Source: Oceaniferula flava (GTDB lineage Bacteria; Verrucomicrobiota; Verrucomicrobiia; Verrucomicrobiales; Akkermansiaceae). Taken from it: a stretch of 64,000 bases of DNA. The translations under genes were made by a program, and so were the position numbers. Below, in pieces: positions 1 to 7,558 of this stretch (the first letter of the stretch is position 1; every line of letters begins with the position of its first letter). The stretch spans positions 62,001 through 126,000 of the forward strand of contig NZ_JAFBGL010000002.1 in the NCBI RefSeq assembly GCF_016811075.1. The letters run 5' to 3'. The notes beneath the pieces were generated by a model. It did no database searches. It was given only the letters and a program-made list of their open reading frames with translations, and had not been told where the DNA came from.

Positions 1-399
1 GTTTTGATATATCTTCGGGCCTTTTTCATACTGCATGACGGTGAGTTCTCCCGATTGCTCCGATTGCCCAGTGACCTCTATAACCACAGCGATGGCTTTG
101 ATCATCCAACCAAGTCTTTTTTTCTCACCCTTTCCACCAGCTAGAGCATTCATAGAAAGAACTGAGAGCAAGTCTTCAATGTTCCAGACATCTACAGAGA
201 CACGACCGTGATAACCGTCTAATTCCTCGCGGGCCTTGATGGCTTCAATTAGAATTTTCTTTTGATCATCAGTGAGTTTCTTTTCTTCATATCTCCCAGT
301 TTGGGCCATCTTCCACATAACGTCCATGAAGTTGCCCATTAAAGGGATCCCCGCATCGAAACTTGTTCCTGCGCCAAAGATGAAAACGTTATCACACAT
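1..399 (-). CDS. SIR2-like domain protein, N-terminal part (cut by window edge)
   Basis: The reading frame is open from an ATG at 399 to the left edge (133 codons seen), so the C-terminus lies outside the window. Residues 5-18 read VFIFGAGTSFDAGI, followed by PLM: this is the Rossmann-type NAD-binding loop GAGxSxxxGIP of the SIR2-like (SIR2_2) families. In bacteria such domains often act as NAD-consuming effectors in phage defence (Thoeris ThsA, SIR2-HerA, DSR types). The visible part continues as a charged helical segment. The start lies 6 bases after the stop of the NYN gene at 406-1080, so the two are almost certainly co-transcribed and probably translationally coupled. No Shine-Dalgarno site is obvious. 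Seen: the motif and the spacing. Inferred: NADase or deacylase activity, since the catalytic His/Asn region cannot all be checked here. Confidence 0.7.
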   Translation of the reverse strand, partial: MCDNVFIFGAGTSFDAGIPLMGNFMDVMWKMAQTGRYEEKKLTDDQKKILIEAIKAREELDGYHGRVSVDVWNIEDLLSVLSMNALAGGKGEKKRLGWMIKAIAVVIEVTGQSEQSGELTVMQYEKGPKIYQN

Positions 400-405
400 A
401 GCTTT

Positions 406-1080
406 TTATTGGGTAGACCAGACACGGGGTTTATTGAAGGTCCCCACGGAATCACTGAGGTGAGATGGAAACTGCGAAGATTGTAGCTGAGCATCTCTGA
501 TGCCGTTGCGATAGACTTGGGCGGCGGACTGTAAGCCAGCACTACCACGGCGCTGTTTGCGACGGTGGGGGCCGGAAATCAATTGAGGGTTAACGACACA
601 GACGGCCTTTCCTAGCTCCTCATTGACCATGCGTATGGGTGTGATTAGATCAGAATCACCCGTTATCACGATGGCTGTGGTAAATTTATCCTGAAAAGCG
701 TTTAGCAATAAATGCGCCCCTAAATTGACATCGGAACCTTTTTCCTCCGTGCTGTATATTTCAATGGTGTTCGGCGGCGGAGTTACGACCTTGGCTCGTT
801 TTTTACGGACACGAAAATGACCTTCGATAATTGTCATATTGGGCAATGTCCGTAGAGCACGCCAGTAGGTCATCTGGCGAGTAGGTGCATCAGGATCATT
901 CGGCAAGGCAGAGACAGGGGCTGAGCAGTATTTCGTGGCAACGATTTCGTTATTCCGAAACATTTGAGAAGCAAGTGCGATAGGATTGAGCCATTTATAG
1001 GGCGTATCCTTGATTGCTCCGTAGTAGAGATTGAAACCATCAATGTAGAGAATGGTCTTGAGCCGTCGCCGCTTAGGCAT
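406..1080 (-). CDS. NYN-domain (PIN-like) ribonuclease
   Basis: 224 residues. The NYN (LabA/DUF88-type) fold is marked by YIDGFNLYY at 12-20 (Asp14, Asn17), KGSDVNLG at 114-121 (Asp117) and ITGDSDL at 139-145 (Asp142, Asp144). These are the acidic residues that hold the catalytic metal in PIN-like nucleases, and none is missing. NYN proteins are usually single-strand RNA endonucleases or RNA-processing enzymes. The C-terminal 60 residues are polar and show no recognised domain. The start is supported by a good Shine-Dalgarno site, AAGGAG, about 6 bases before the ATG, which is unusual in this window. The stop lies 6 bases before the SIR2-like gene, making a two-gene unit. The DNA is AT-richer than the core genes, in keeping with accessory or transferred origin. 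Cellular target unknown. Confidence 0.85.
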   Translation of the reverse strand: MPKRRRLKTILYIDGFNLYYGAIKDTPYKWLNPIALASQMFRNNEIVATKYCSAPVSALPNDPDAPTRQMTYWRALRTLPNMTIIEGHFRVRKKRAKVVTPPPNTIEIYSTEEKGSDVNLGAHLLLNAFQDKFTTAIVITGDSDLITPIRMVNEELGKAVCVVNPQLISGPHRRKQRRGSAGLQSAAQVYRNGIRDAQLQSSQFPSHLSDSVGTFNKPRVWSTQ

Positions 1081-1412
1081 AACAGTCTCCTTCCACCGTG
1101 GCTGTAAACGGCAGCCCTCTTACAAAGGCAAGGGCAGCGTCCCAGAAGGAGGCTGCCCTGCATCCTGTAGCCGAAGCTATCAGGAGTGATGTGCGCGGAA
1201 GATAGTCTCCACTGTATGGATCCGTCAAGTTTGTATTTTGTAACACGATTCGGCGGCAAGAACCAGACTCTAGGCAGAAGCTATAGATTTTGTTCGACGC
1301 TGGGATATCTTTCATAGCGAGATGTTAGACTCAAGATCACCTATTTCAAGAAAAATAGATGATCTAATGAACACTTTGTTTGTGATGGGGAAACGATGAG
1401 AGCTAGCCTTCG
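1081..1412. other. Intergenic stretch between NYN gene and rtcB
   Basis: About 330 bases without a convincing gene. The part next to 1080 carries the AAGGAG ribosome-binding site of the NYN gene (on the minus strand) and should contain its promoter, but no clear -35/-10 pair is visible. An 80-codon minus-strand frame (1073-1315) overlaps the NYN start; it has no ribosome-binding site and no recognisable content, so it is not called. The AT-rich segment around 1320-1390 may mark the border of the accessory block. Confidence 0.5.
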
Positions 1413-2972
1413 TCAACCTTCTTCCTGATACAGCTCCTGCCTGACTCTTCGGCGTTCGGCGCGGTGCTGGATTTGGCGTTTTTGTTTGGGGGTGAGGTCT
1501 TCTTCTTTCCATGGGCCGCGTTGTTTGGCGCCGGCCATGATGCAGCCGAGCGGTTGGATCTTGCCGATAATTTCGGCGAGTTTGAACTCTTCGATCTGAG
1601 CGGTGACTTGGTCGGCGTTTTTGTAAGCGATAGGTGTTTCGCTTAGGTCGGCCTTGCCACAGTACCAGCGGACGTCGATGTCCTTGGTGGAGTGGCGGAT
1701 GGCGTTCTGGCGATCGGCTTCATCGGCGAACTGTCGCTTCAGCGCGGTGCGTGAGACGTTGCGTCCGGCACCGTGGGGAGCGAAGGAGAGATACTCGTCA
1801 TTGTCAGAGCCTAGCACCATCAGGATCGGCTCCGCCATGTTGAGCGGAATCAAACCTAACAGCGGGTTGCCATTTTCATCCTTCCATGCAGGGGTGGCAC
1901 CTTTGCCGTGGTAGTAGGTGTCGCCACGTTTCCAGACAAAGTTGTGTTCATTGCCAAACTGGGCGGTGACTTCGCCGCCGATGCGTTCGATGAAGCGGGC
2001 ATGGATCGCCTGATGGTTGGCGCGGGTCCAACGTCCGACATACTGCAGCGCCTCCCAGTATTCCTGGCCGATTTCCGATGTGGCATCTAACCACGCGGCG
2101 GCCTTGGGGATGTGATTACCCGCGCGAGCGCTGTGTTTTACTGCGGCGATTTGTCCCCGTTGGTAGAGCTTGGCTCCGAGCCCACGCGACCCGTGGTGGG
2201 TCACGAGAACTCGGAGCGTGAGGGCTTGATGATTTTCAGAATCCGTGAGGGCACGTTCGAACTGAGCCGCCAGTCCGGTGTGACCGGACTGCAGTAATTT
2301 TCCGATCAGGCTGTGGGTGACTTCCAGCTCGCCGATGTAGGCGAAGTGGTTGCCGTCGCCTTGATCCGCGATGTGGATTTTCGCCCAGTCGTAGAGACCG
2401 GAGAGGAACTTATTGTCCCAGACGTCTTCGTCTAACACCGGGTGGTGCACGAGGTCATCAAAGTGCCGACCGCCGGGGCCGAAGCGGGTGGCGGTGGTGA
2501 GGGCGTCAAGTTCGCTATCCACGTCGCTGCGTGCCAGGTAGAAGGTGGCGTACATGGAGCAGCACACATCGGCCGAGTGGGCACTGGGGATGATGGCATT
2601 TTCCACGGCGATGGCACCACCCACGGGGATCACTGCCTTGTCCATGGAGGCAGGGCAGGCGTCCGGCATGATGGCGCCGCGCTTGATCACGGGTGTCTTC
2701 AGCAGCTCGTCCATTTTCTGCCGCACCGAGGCGACGTTCTTTTTCTCGTCTTTCGTTTCAGGACGGATGGCTTCTGAAAATGGAGCGGCTTTTTCACGCA
2801 TCAGCATCTTGGCTGGCGGCGGTGTGAAGTCGCGCTTGAGGAGCTTGAGCATGTACTTGGCATCGTGGATGCCACGGGTTTCATACTCGTCGATCTTGAC
2901 AAGCATCTCAGCGATGTGAGGGCCGGGGTCCCAGCCTGCATCGATGAGGTCTTGTTCGGTGATAGTTTTCAT
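1413..2972 (-). CDS. rtcB: RtcB-family RNA-splicing ligase
   Basis: 519 residues from the chosen start. RtcB joins RNA 2',3'-cyclic phosphate (or 3'-phosphate) ends to 5'-OH ends, using GTP and Mn2+. Seen: the metal-binding Asp135-x-Cys137 segment, QGDGNHF at 204-210, HHGSRG at 259-264, EHNF at 342-345, and PHGAGR at 399-404, where His400 is the expected guanylylation residue. The C-terminus (about 475-519) is a highly basic helical tail rich in Lys, Arg and Gln, longer than in classical E. coli RtcB. The frame extends upstream to 3020, but those 16 residues look like translated leader; the ATG at 2972 starts a plausible N-terminus (MKTITEQDLIDAGW). No archease or RtcA is nearby. The upstream neighbour is an HNH nuclease, 82 bases away on the same strand, suggesting co-expression. 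Confidence 0.92.
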   Translation of the reverse strand: MKTITEQDLIDAGWDPGPHIAEMLVKIDEYETRGIHDAKYMLKLLKRDFTPPPAKMLMREKAAPFSEAIRPETKDEKKNVASVRQKMDELLKTPVIKRGAIMPDACPASMDKAVIPVGGAIAVENAIIPSAHSADVCCSMYATFYLARSDVDSELDALTTATRFGPGGRHFDDLVHHPVLDEDVWDNKFLSGLYDWAKIHIADQGDGNHFAYIGELEVTHSLIGKLLQSGHTGLAAQFERALTDSENHQALTLRVLVTHHGSRGLGAKLYQRGQIAAVKHSARAGNHIPKAAAWLDATSEIGQEYWEALQYVGRWTRANHQAIHARFIERIGGEVTAQFGNEHNFVWKRGDTYYHGKGATPAWKDENGNPLLGLIPLNMAEPILMVLGSDNDEYLSFAPHGAGRNVSRTALKRQFADEADRQNAIRHSTKDIDVRWYCGKADLSETPIAYKNADQVTAQIEEFKLAEIIGKIQPLGCIMAGAKQRGPWKEEDLTPKQKRQIQHRAERRRVRQELYQEEG

Positions 2973-3054
2973 AATTTGATGGGTTGTTCGTTGAATAGCG
3001 AAAGGGGGCGGATGTGTCATTGGTTTTTCGGTGCACCTGCATTTCGCGTTGTGG

Positions 3055-3645
3055 TTAGTTGTCGTTGTTAGGGAGGAAGACTTTCCAGTCTTCGATGTTG
3101 TGTTGGTTGTGCAGTGTCAGGGTGACTGGCACGGCACGTGGTGTTTCGGGGCGACGCAGTAGTCGCAGTCCGGCTTCGGCCGGTGTGCGGTCGGCCTTGC
3201 GGGTGTTGATTTTCCGGCAGGACAGCACGCAGTTTTCCCAGGAGGTTTCGCCGCCACGCGATTGCGGGATGACGTGGTCGATATTGCCTTCGTCCTTGCG
3301 CAGCAGCCGACCAGTGTATTGGCACCTGCCGCCGTCCCTGAGCCAGAGGGTTCTGGCGCTGAAGTTCGGCCTGTGCATCGGCACATCCGCGTAGCGCGAA
3401 AGCACGATGACGGTGGGCACACGCAGCGGTCCGCGAGCCGTGCCAATGCTGAGATCCGTCTCCCGCACTGGCAGGGAAAGCCAGGTGTTCCAGTCAACGG
3501 GCACCATCCAATCGAGATGCTGGATGTCGAGACCCGTGGCCGCATCCGTCGCCATCTGACCATACGCATGGGCGGGGGTGGTGACGGAAATTGCCTGCCA
3601 GTTCCGGTTCAGAACGAGAACGGTGTTTTTGTGGAGGTAGGACAT
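3055..3645 (-). CDS. HNH endonuclease
   Basis: 196 residues. The C-terminal half holds a compact HNH (beta-beta-alpha metal) motif: RCQYTGRLL, then NIDHVIPQSRGG with the catalytic-type Asp-His, then WENCVLSCRKINTRKADRTP with the Asn and the last ligand region. The N-terminal half (VLVLNRNWQAI onward) matches the architecture of small bacterial HNH proteins that begin with a strand-rich domain. Such proteins cleave or nick DNA; whether this one is sequence-specific cannot be seen. It lies directly upstream of rtcB on the same strand, so DNA or RNA cleavage and RNA ligation may be expressed together. The start has no Shine-Dalgarno site; instead the leader reads AACAACCTACTACTG before the A-run and ATG, a pattern shared with several other genes here. 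Confidence 0.85.
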   Translation of the reverse strand: MSYLHKNTVLVLNRNWQAISVTTPAHAYGQMATDAATGLDIQHLDWMVPVDWNTWLSLPVRETDLSIGTARGPLRVPTVIVLSRYADVPMHRPNFSARTLWLRDGGRCQYTGRLLRKDEGNIDHVIPQSRGGETSWENCVLSCRKINTRKADRTPAEAGLRLLRRPETPRAVPVTLTLHNQHNIEDWKVFLPNNDN

Positions 3646-3673
3646 TTTTTCAGTAGTAGGTTGTTAGTAATCA

Positions 3674-3694
3674 GGTGTCGGGTGTCGGGTGTCG
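3674..3694. repeat. Short tandem repeat, 3 x 7 bp
   Basis: Three perfect head-to-tail copies of GGTGTCG, followed by a degenerate partial copy, in the gap between the HNH gene and the next gene. It may be a slippage-prone (variable-number) tract; no function is implied. Confidence 0.8.
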
Positions 3695-3853
3695 GGAGGT
3701 GTCTGTAATTGTTAGGATTTAGAATTTGAGAACGCGGGTGTTCGTTTTAAAAAATGGAATCGGTGAACGTGGCCGCGCCAAAAGGGTCTGAGACATGAGC
3801 GAGCGGCCGGTTTCCACGATGGAAAAAGTCGCTGACCGAATCCAACCAGCACG

Positions 3854-5218
3854 ATGAATGACGGCACGAGGCGATGGCCTGTTAGTAAAATAATCAGCAA
3901 GTGTCTGGGGACGCTGCTGCTGGCCGCGGGGCTGTGGTTTTTCCTGATCCCCGGGCTGACCGTTGGGTGGTACATCGCCACAGACAAAGGTATTCATGGA
4001 GAAGGAGTTTCGCAGTTTGCCTACAAACGTCACACGCTTCTAAGTGACGATTATGCAAAATACGCTCGTGAGCGGGTTCGATCGGGGAAAGCGGAAACCT
4101 TGAACACCAGTCAAATCGCCGAGACGGAGTGGCCGCTGTTCGGGTCGGCTTTCTATCTCTGGGCGACCGAGGCCTTGCAGCTGGAGTGGGAAAAGGATCC
4201 CAGTTTATCCAAGCAGGCACCGAAGGTTTATGCACGGGAAGCCATCGATGCTAGCCTCGTGCTGATTCTCGATCCTGGTCATGCCACGTGGGTGAAAGAC
4301 CATTGGGGCGAGAGCTACATGGAGCGTGAAAATACCTTCTACCGGATGCTGGTGATTTCGGCAATTGTATCGCATCACAACCTAACGGGAGAACGGAAAT
4401 ATTTCGCTCTGCTGCGCGAACAGGCCACTAGCTTGGCGCAGGAAATCGATGCCTCGGACACGGGGCTAACCGATGATTACCCCGGCCAGTGTTACCCTGC
4501 GGACGTGGTGGCTGCGATCGGTGCGATCCAACGGGTTGATAAGTTGTTAGGAACCGACCACTCAGCGATGATTCACCGGTCACTACGTGCGTTCACTGGA
4601 AAAATGGCAGAGCCTTATGGCCTTCCTCCCTACGCCGCCGATGCGGAAACAGGTCGCCGATTCGATGACTCGCGTGGCTGTGGAAATTCGTATTTCGCCA
4701 CCTTCGCCCCGGCGATCTGGCCGGAGCAGAACCCTGGCTGGTATCAATCCTACGCCGATCACTACTGGCAGCAAAATTGGTTTGCCGCCGGGTTCAGAGA
4801 GTTCCCACATGAGGTCGGGGACGAGTATTATTTTGATGTCGATGCCGGGCCGGTCTTTGGCGGATTCGGCACGGCGGCCACAGCGTTTGGTGCAGGTGCG
4901 GCGCGGACGAATGGTCGCTTTGACCACGCATCGACTCTTTCCTATGAAATGATCGCCGCGAGTTGGCCTCTGCCTGATGGCACGCTGCTATTTCCCCGCT
5001 TGTTTTCCAACGGAGACCACGCGCCCATGCTCGGTGAGGCAGCGATCTTGTTTCAATTGAGCCGACAAGCGGTTGATCCTACCCAAGCGGTCAACGAACG
5101 AGGCCCGATCCCAGCCTGTGTCTGGCTGATGTTGTTAGGCTATGCCTTTCTTGCATGGATCACCTGCCGGCCTGCTTGGCGTTTGCTCAGAGGGAGGAAA
5201 AAATCCACGAAGCGATGA
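3854..5218 (+). CDS. Membrane-anchored protein of unknown function
   Basis: 454 residues. A hydrophobic segment at about 18-40 and another near 428-445, followed by a basic tail (RGRKKSTKR), suggest two membrane anchors with a large domain outside the cytoplasm. The middle is helix-rich, with conserved-looking clusters: ESYMERENTFYRML near 155, DDYPGQCYPADV near 210, RGCGNSYFATFAPAIWPE near 275. Several Cys, Tyr, Asp and His residues hint at an enzyme with an alpha/alpha-barrel fold; the linalool dehydratase/isomerase-like group is one possibility, but I cannot confirm it. The ATG at 3854 lacks a Shine-Dalgarno site. The stop codon is followed after 2 bases by the displaced tRNA-Gln 3' end, so the gene once ended right beside the tRNA. 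I do not recognise a function. Confidence 0.6.
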   Translation: MNDGTRRWPVSKIISKCLGTLLLAAGLWFFLIPGLTVGWYIATDKGIHGEGVSQFAYKRHTLLSDDYAKYARERVRSGKAETLNTSQIAETEWPLFGSAFYLWATEALQLEWEKDPSLSKQAPKVYAREAIDASLVLILDPGHATWVKDHWGESYMERENTFYRMLVISAIVSHHNLTGERKYFALLREQATSLAQEIDASDTGLTDDYPGQCYPADVVAAIGAIQRVDKLLGTDHSAMIHRSLRAFTGKMAEPYGLPPYAADAETGRRFDDSRGCGNSYFATFAPAIWPEQNPGWYQSYADHYWQQNWFAAGFREFPHEVGDEYYFDVDAGPVFGGFGTAATAFGAGAARTNGRFDHASTLSYEMIAASWPLPDGTLLFPRLFSNGDHAPMLGEAAILFQLSRQAVDPTQAVNERGPIPACVWLMLLGYAFLAWITCRPAWRLLRGRKKSTKR

Positions 5219-5220
5219 TG

Positions 5221-5258
5221 GCGCCCGGGGGTGGAGTCGAACCACCATTGACGGAGTC
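5221..5258 (-). repeat. Displaced tRNA-Gln 3' half (putative attachment-site copy)
   Basis: 38 bases identical to 7298-7335, the 3' half of the complete tRNA-Gln gene from the last anticodon base through the T arm and acceptor strand. After this the two sequences diverge at once. There is no 5' half here, so it is not a functional tRNA. A block running from the anticodon to the tRNA 3' end is the classical target of tyrosine-recombinase integration. The copy at 7298-7335 is now part of the intact gene and would have been brought by the element; this one is the original chromosomal 3' end, pushed aside. Confidence 0.85.
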
Positions 5259-5322
5259 GCTTCGTTGCATATAACATAGGGATCGTTGTGCGTATAATAT
5301 ACAAAATTATAGAAAGTAGGGA

Positions 5323-7125
5323 TTAACCTGTTTGGTTGTCGTCCTCGAGTTTTAGAGAAAGAATCTGTTCCACACGCCGGTGGTTAAGCTTTGAAGTTGC
5401 TGCGATTTCGTTTACGGCTGCTCGGATATCTGTAACGATTTTTTGAACATCTTCATACTCAGTGCCACTCCAATTTATTCTGAATAGCGTTCGAATACTT
5501 ACGAGTAAATCTGGATGCCTTACTTTGAGGAAAAACTCTTTGTAGTCGTTGATAGTCCACTCTGTTAATTTGGCTCTGAGTTCATGACTGAAGAATTTTC
5601 GGTCATCTTTGTTAAATTCTATTAAAGCAGTTAGAAATTCCGTTTTCAGGTCGACTGAAGGCGAAGACTTGACGCGATTGACGGGTTCAAGTTCTTTAGG
5701 GAAAATATCTGAGATGCGCGCAAGCCGAGCGATAGCCTCGGTATCTCCTTTGTGATGATCTACCCATGCTCTAAAATAACCCTCTGTTGGATATCCTAAA
5801 TAACACATAAGGTCGGTTACTTCGCTGACGATGTGGGGAGACAGAAGATCAAGATGGTTCTCAAACAGTTCATCCGTTCTTTCTTTGATTTCTTTTTCCT
5901 TGTCGCTAAAATCGCCATTATAAATACGCCAAAAATCCCGCATTATTTGGTCCCTTCTTTCCTGCTTCTCCCTTGCAAGCTTATGATTTCTAAAGGCTTC
6001 AACTTCATTACAGTCAGCATCGCCGGTTTTGAAGAACTCAAGGCAAATCCCAGTAAACTCACTGGCTGGAAAGTAATCTAGTTTCTCGATGAGTCCCAGC
6101 AACTCTCTAGTTGTGTCGGGAAGCTCTTTTTCACGTGGATACCAATGCATACTTGCTGCATCCCCTAGAGCTGAGGCGCTAAAATCAACTCCGCTGTGGT
6201 AATATATAGAAGCCGTTTTAACGAGTTCGACTTGTTCGGATTCAAAGAGGGATATGTTTCTTTCTTTGAAAAAATCTTTGGCTCGGTTGACCAGCGCCTC
6301 AGTCTTCAGCATTGTCCGTATGTTATGAGATCCTAAGGCCACATGTATCTCAGAGATTATAGCTTTGAGGTTTTCAGTTTTAACGTAGTGGAATGCTGTT
6401 GATTGTATATCAGGAGCGAATGTTATTTCACGGTCAACAACTTTCTCCCTGAGTTTAGCCCATATGTCTTTGTCTATCCTAGATAGCTCGTCATCGTGCA
6501 GAATCAAAATGGCCTTGGTTCGGCCTCTTGAGTGTTCCGTCATGCTGGAGACGAAACCAACTAGATCGTTGAGTTTTAGAGAACCGGAATTTCTATCTAT
6601 GTCGTCGATAACTAAGAGCATCCCCGCCCGCCTAGCAATCGCCCATATTAAAGATGTGGCGGATAACTCTATGTTGACTCCTCCAATGAATGGCTTTATC
6701 AGTTTCTGGAGCATGTTGAGACCAACATCTAGTTTGGCTGCTTGCTGGTGCTTGCCGCTGGCTATTTTGTTATCGGATCGCCCCTCAAGGCTTCCCGCGA
6801 TGGTTAATTGAAGTTCTTTGAGCGAGTTGACTCCGAAGACAGAAGTGTATGCTATCCATTTAGGGCAGGCTTTTGGCATATGGTTATTTGTCAAGTAATC
6901 GTCTCGTAGAAAATAAGATTTCCCCGATCCATAGCTGCCACGGATCACAAGCACCCGCTCAAGGGGTTCTTTTAAAAATTGAGATATCTGGTTTCGTGCT
7001 TGGTCAATGTGATCTAAATGGTTCGAAGTTGTCATGGGGATAGGATGATCTTTAATCAATTTTTGACATAGGTAGGTCGTTGGGGATCTTCTGGTGTTGG
7101 TTGCCAAGATGTAAGTGACATTCAC
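5323..7125 (-). CDS. KAP/AAA-like P-loop NTPase, sole cargo of tRNA island
   Basis: 600 residues. Walker A is GSYGSGKS at 63-70 and Walker B is LLVIDDIDR at 170-178; the spacing and the IDDIDR form resemble KAP-type and STAND-like P-loop NTPases. These are often part of bacterial defence or membrane-associated signalling, but no long hydrophobic insertion is visible, so a soluble protein is likely. The remaining 400 residues are helical and charged, with no nuclease, protease or TIR motif that I can see, so the effector function is unknown. The ATG at 7125 has GGGAG 9 bases upstream; a second in-frame ATG at codon 31 (7035) has none, so the upstream start is preferred. It stands alone inside the island. 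A phage-defence role is inferred only from the family and location. Confidence 0.8.
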   Translation of the reverse strand: MNVTYILATNTRRSPTTYLCQKLIKDHPIPMTTSNHLDHIDQARNQISQFLKEPLERVLVIRGSYGSGKSYFLRDDYLTNNHMPKACPKWIAYTSVFGVNSLKELQLTIAGSLEGRSDNKIASGKHQQAAKLDVGLNMLQKLIKPFIGGVNIELSATSLIWAIARRAGMLLVIDDIDRNSGSLKLNDLVGFVSSMTEHSRGRTKAILILHDDELSRIDKDIWAKLREKVVDREITFAPDIQSTAFHYVKTENLKAIISEIHVALGSHNIRTMLKTEALVNRAKDFFKERNISLFESEQVELVKTASIYYHSGVDFSASALGDAASMHWYPREKELPDTTRELLGLIEKLDYFPASEFTGICLEFFKTGDADCNEVEAFRNHKLAREKQERRDQIMRDFWRIYNGDFSDKEKEIKERTDELFENHLDLLSPHIVSEVTDLMCYLGYPTEGYFRAWVDHHKGDTEAIARLARISDIFPKELEPVNRVKSSPSVDLKTEFLTALIEFNKDDRKFFSHELRAKLTEWTINDYKEFFLKVRHPDLLVSIRTLFRINWSGTEYEDVQKIVTDIRAAVNEIAATSKLNHRRVEQILSLKLEDDNQTG

Positions 7126-7297
7126 TATGACTCCCTAATCCGTTGTGATGGATTCCTTTCTCGGTTCGCCGTGTGATACGGACGCTCTTCATCAAGAAGC
7201 AGGAATAGATCAGGTGGGGTTTTGAGTACATATTAGAAACTAGTTACTCACTCCAACATGCCAAGTAAATAGAGGCTTCAATTTATGTGTAGAAGTC
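7126..7297. other. Upstream region of island ATPase gene
   Basis: About 170 AT-rich bases between the ATPase start and the tRNA-Gln gene, within the island. It must hold the promoter of the minus-strand ATPase gene; AT-rich hexamers such as TAATAT are visible around 7230, but no -35 box at a proper distance could be fixed. Confidence 0.4.
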
Positions 7298-7335
7298 GCG
7301 CCCGGGGGTGGAGTCGAACCACCATTGACGGAGTC
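7298..7335 (-). repeat. Putative attachment-site copy within intact tRNA-Gln
   Basis: Right-hand member of the 38-bp direct repeat pair (partner 5221-5258). It covers the last anticodon base to one base past the discriminator of tRNA-Gln, so integration here regenerates a full tRNA. Confidence 0.85.
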
Positions 7336-7371
7336 AAAGTCCGTTGTCTTGACCAGTTAGACGACCCAGGA
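7299..7371 (-). tRNA. tRNA-Gln(UUG)
   Basis: A 73-base cloverleaf on the minus strand: acceptor TCCTGGG/CCCGGGC, D stem GTCT/AGAC, anticodon stem ACGGA/TCCGT with loop CTTTGAC (anticodon TTG), T stem GGTGG/CCACC with loop TTCGACT. Base 1 (U) faces C72, so the first pair is open; a weak first pair is normal for tRNA-Gln and helps its synthetase. A U4-G69 wobble is present. CCA is not encoded. Its 3' half is duplicated at 5221-5258. Confidence 0.93.
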
Positions 7372-7426
7372 GCAATCAGGTAGCGGTGCCTGTATGTCGG
7401 CGATGTGTGCGATATGTCGCACAGAA

Positions 7427-7502
7427 TGGTATCCCCACCGGGGCTCGCACCCGGTTCTTCAGCGTGAAAGGCTGAGATCCTAACTACATAGACGATAGGG
7501 AC
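7427..7502 (-). tRNA. tRNA-Glu(UUC)
   Basis: A minus-strand cloverleaf with acceptor GTCCCTA/TGGGGAT (two wobble pairs), anticodon stem TCAGC/GCTGA, loop CTTTCAC (anticodon TTC), T stem CCGGG/CCCGG with loop TGCGAGC, discriminator A and an encoded CCA at 7427-7429. It lies 55 bases upstream of tRNA-Gln in the same direction, so the two probably shared one transcript before the island arrived. Confidence 0.93.
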
Positions 7503-7558
7503 GTAAATTGGGTCTGCTCAGACAAGGTGAGCAGTGGAAAATAGGAAAGGTCAGCGAG

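Larger units (their letters stand above)
5221..7335. mobile_element. Miniature genomic island at tRNA-Gln, single ATPase cargo
   Basis: About 2.1 kb bounded by 38-bp direct repeats (5221-5258 and 7298-7335) that correspond to the 3' half of tRNA-Gln. Inside lies one gene, a P-loop ATPase at 5323-7125, plus short flanks. The interior is clearly AT-richer than the neighbouring genes, and its gene has a standard Shine-Dalgarno site, unlike most genes here. No integrase, excisionase or relaxase is present, so it is either the remnant of a larger island or a satellite moved by a recombinase encoded elsewhere. Direct evidence: the repeats, composition and gene content. Inference: site-specific integration. 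Confidence 0.75.

Noticed and set aside
1073-1315. 80-codon minus-strand frame overlapping the NYN start
   Set aside because: No ribosome-binding site, no recognisable domain, and the NYN start right after it has its own strong Shine-Dalgarno site.
3712-4033. Two minus-strand frames of about 90-105 codons upstream of and over the gene at 3854
   Set aside because: They are antisense to the membrane-anchored protein, have noisy composition and no family resemblance.
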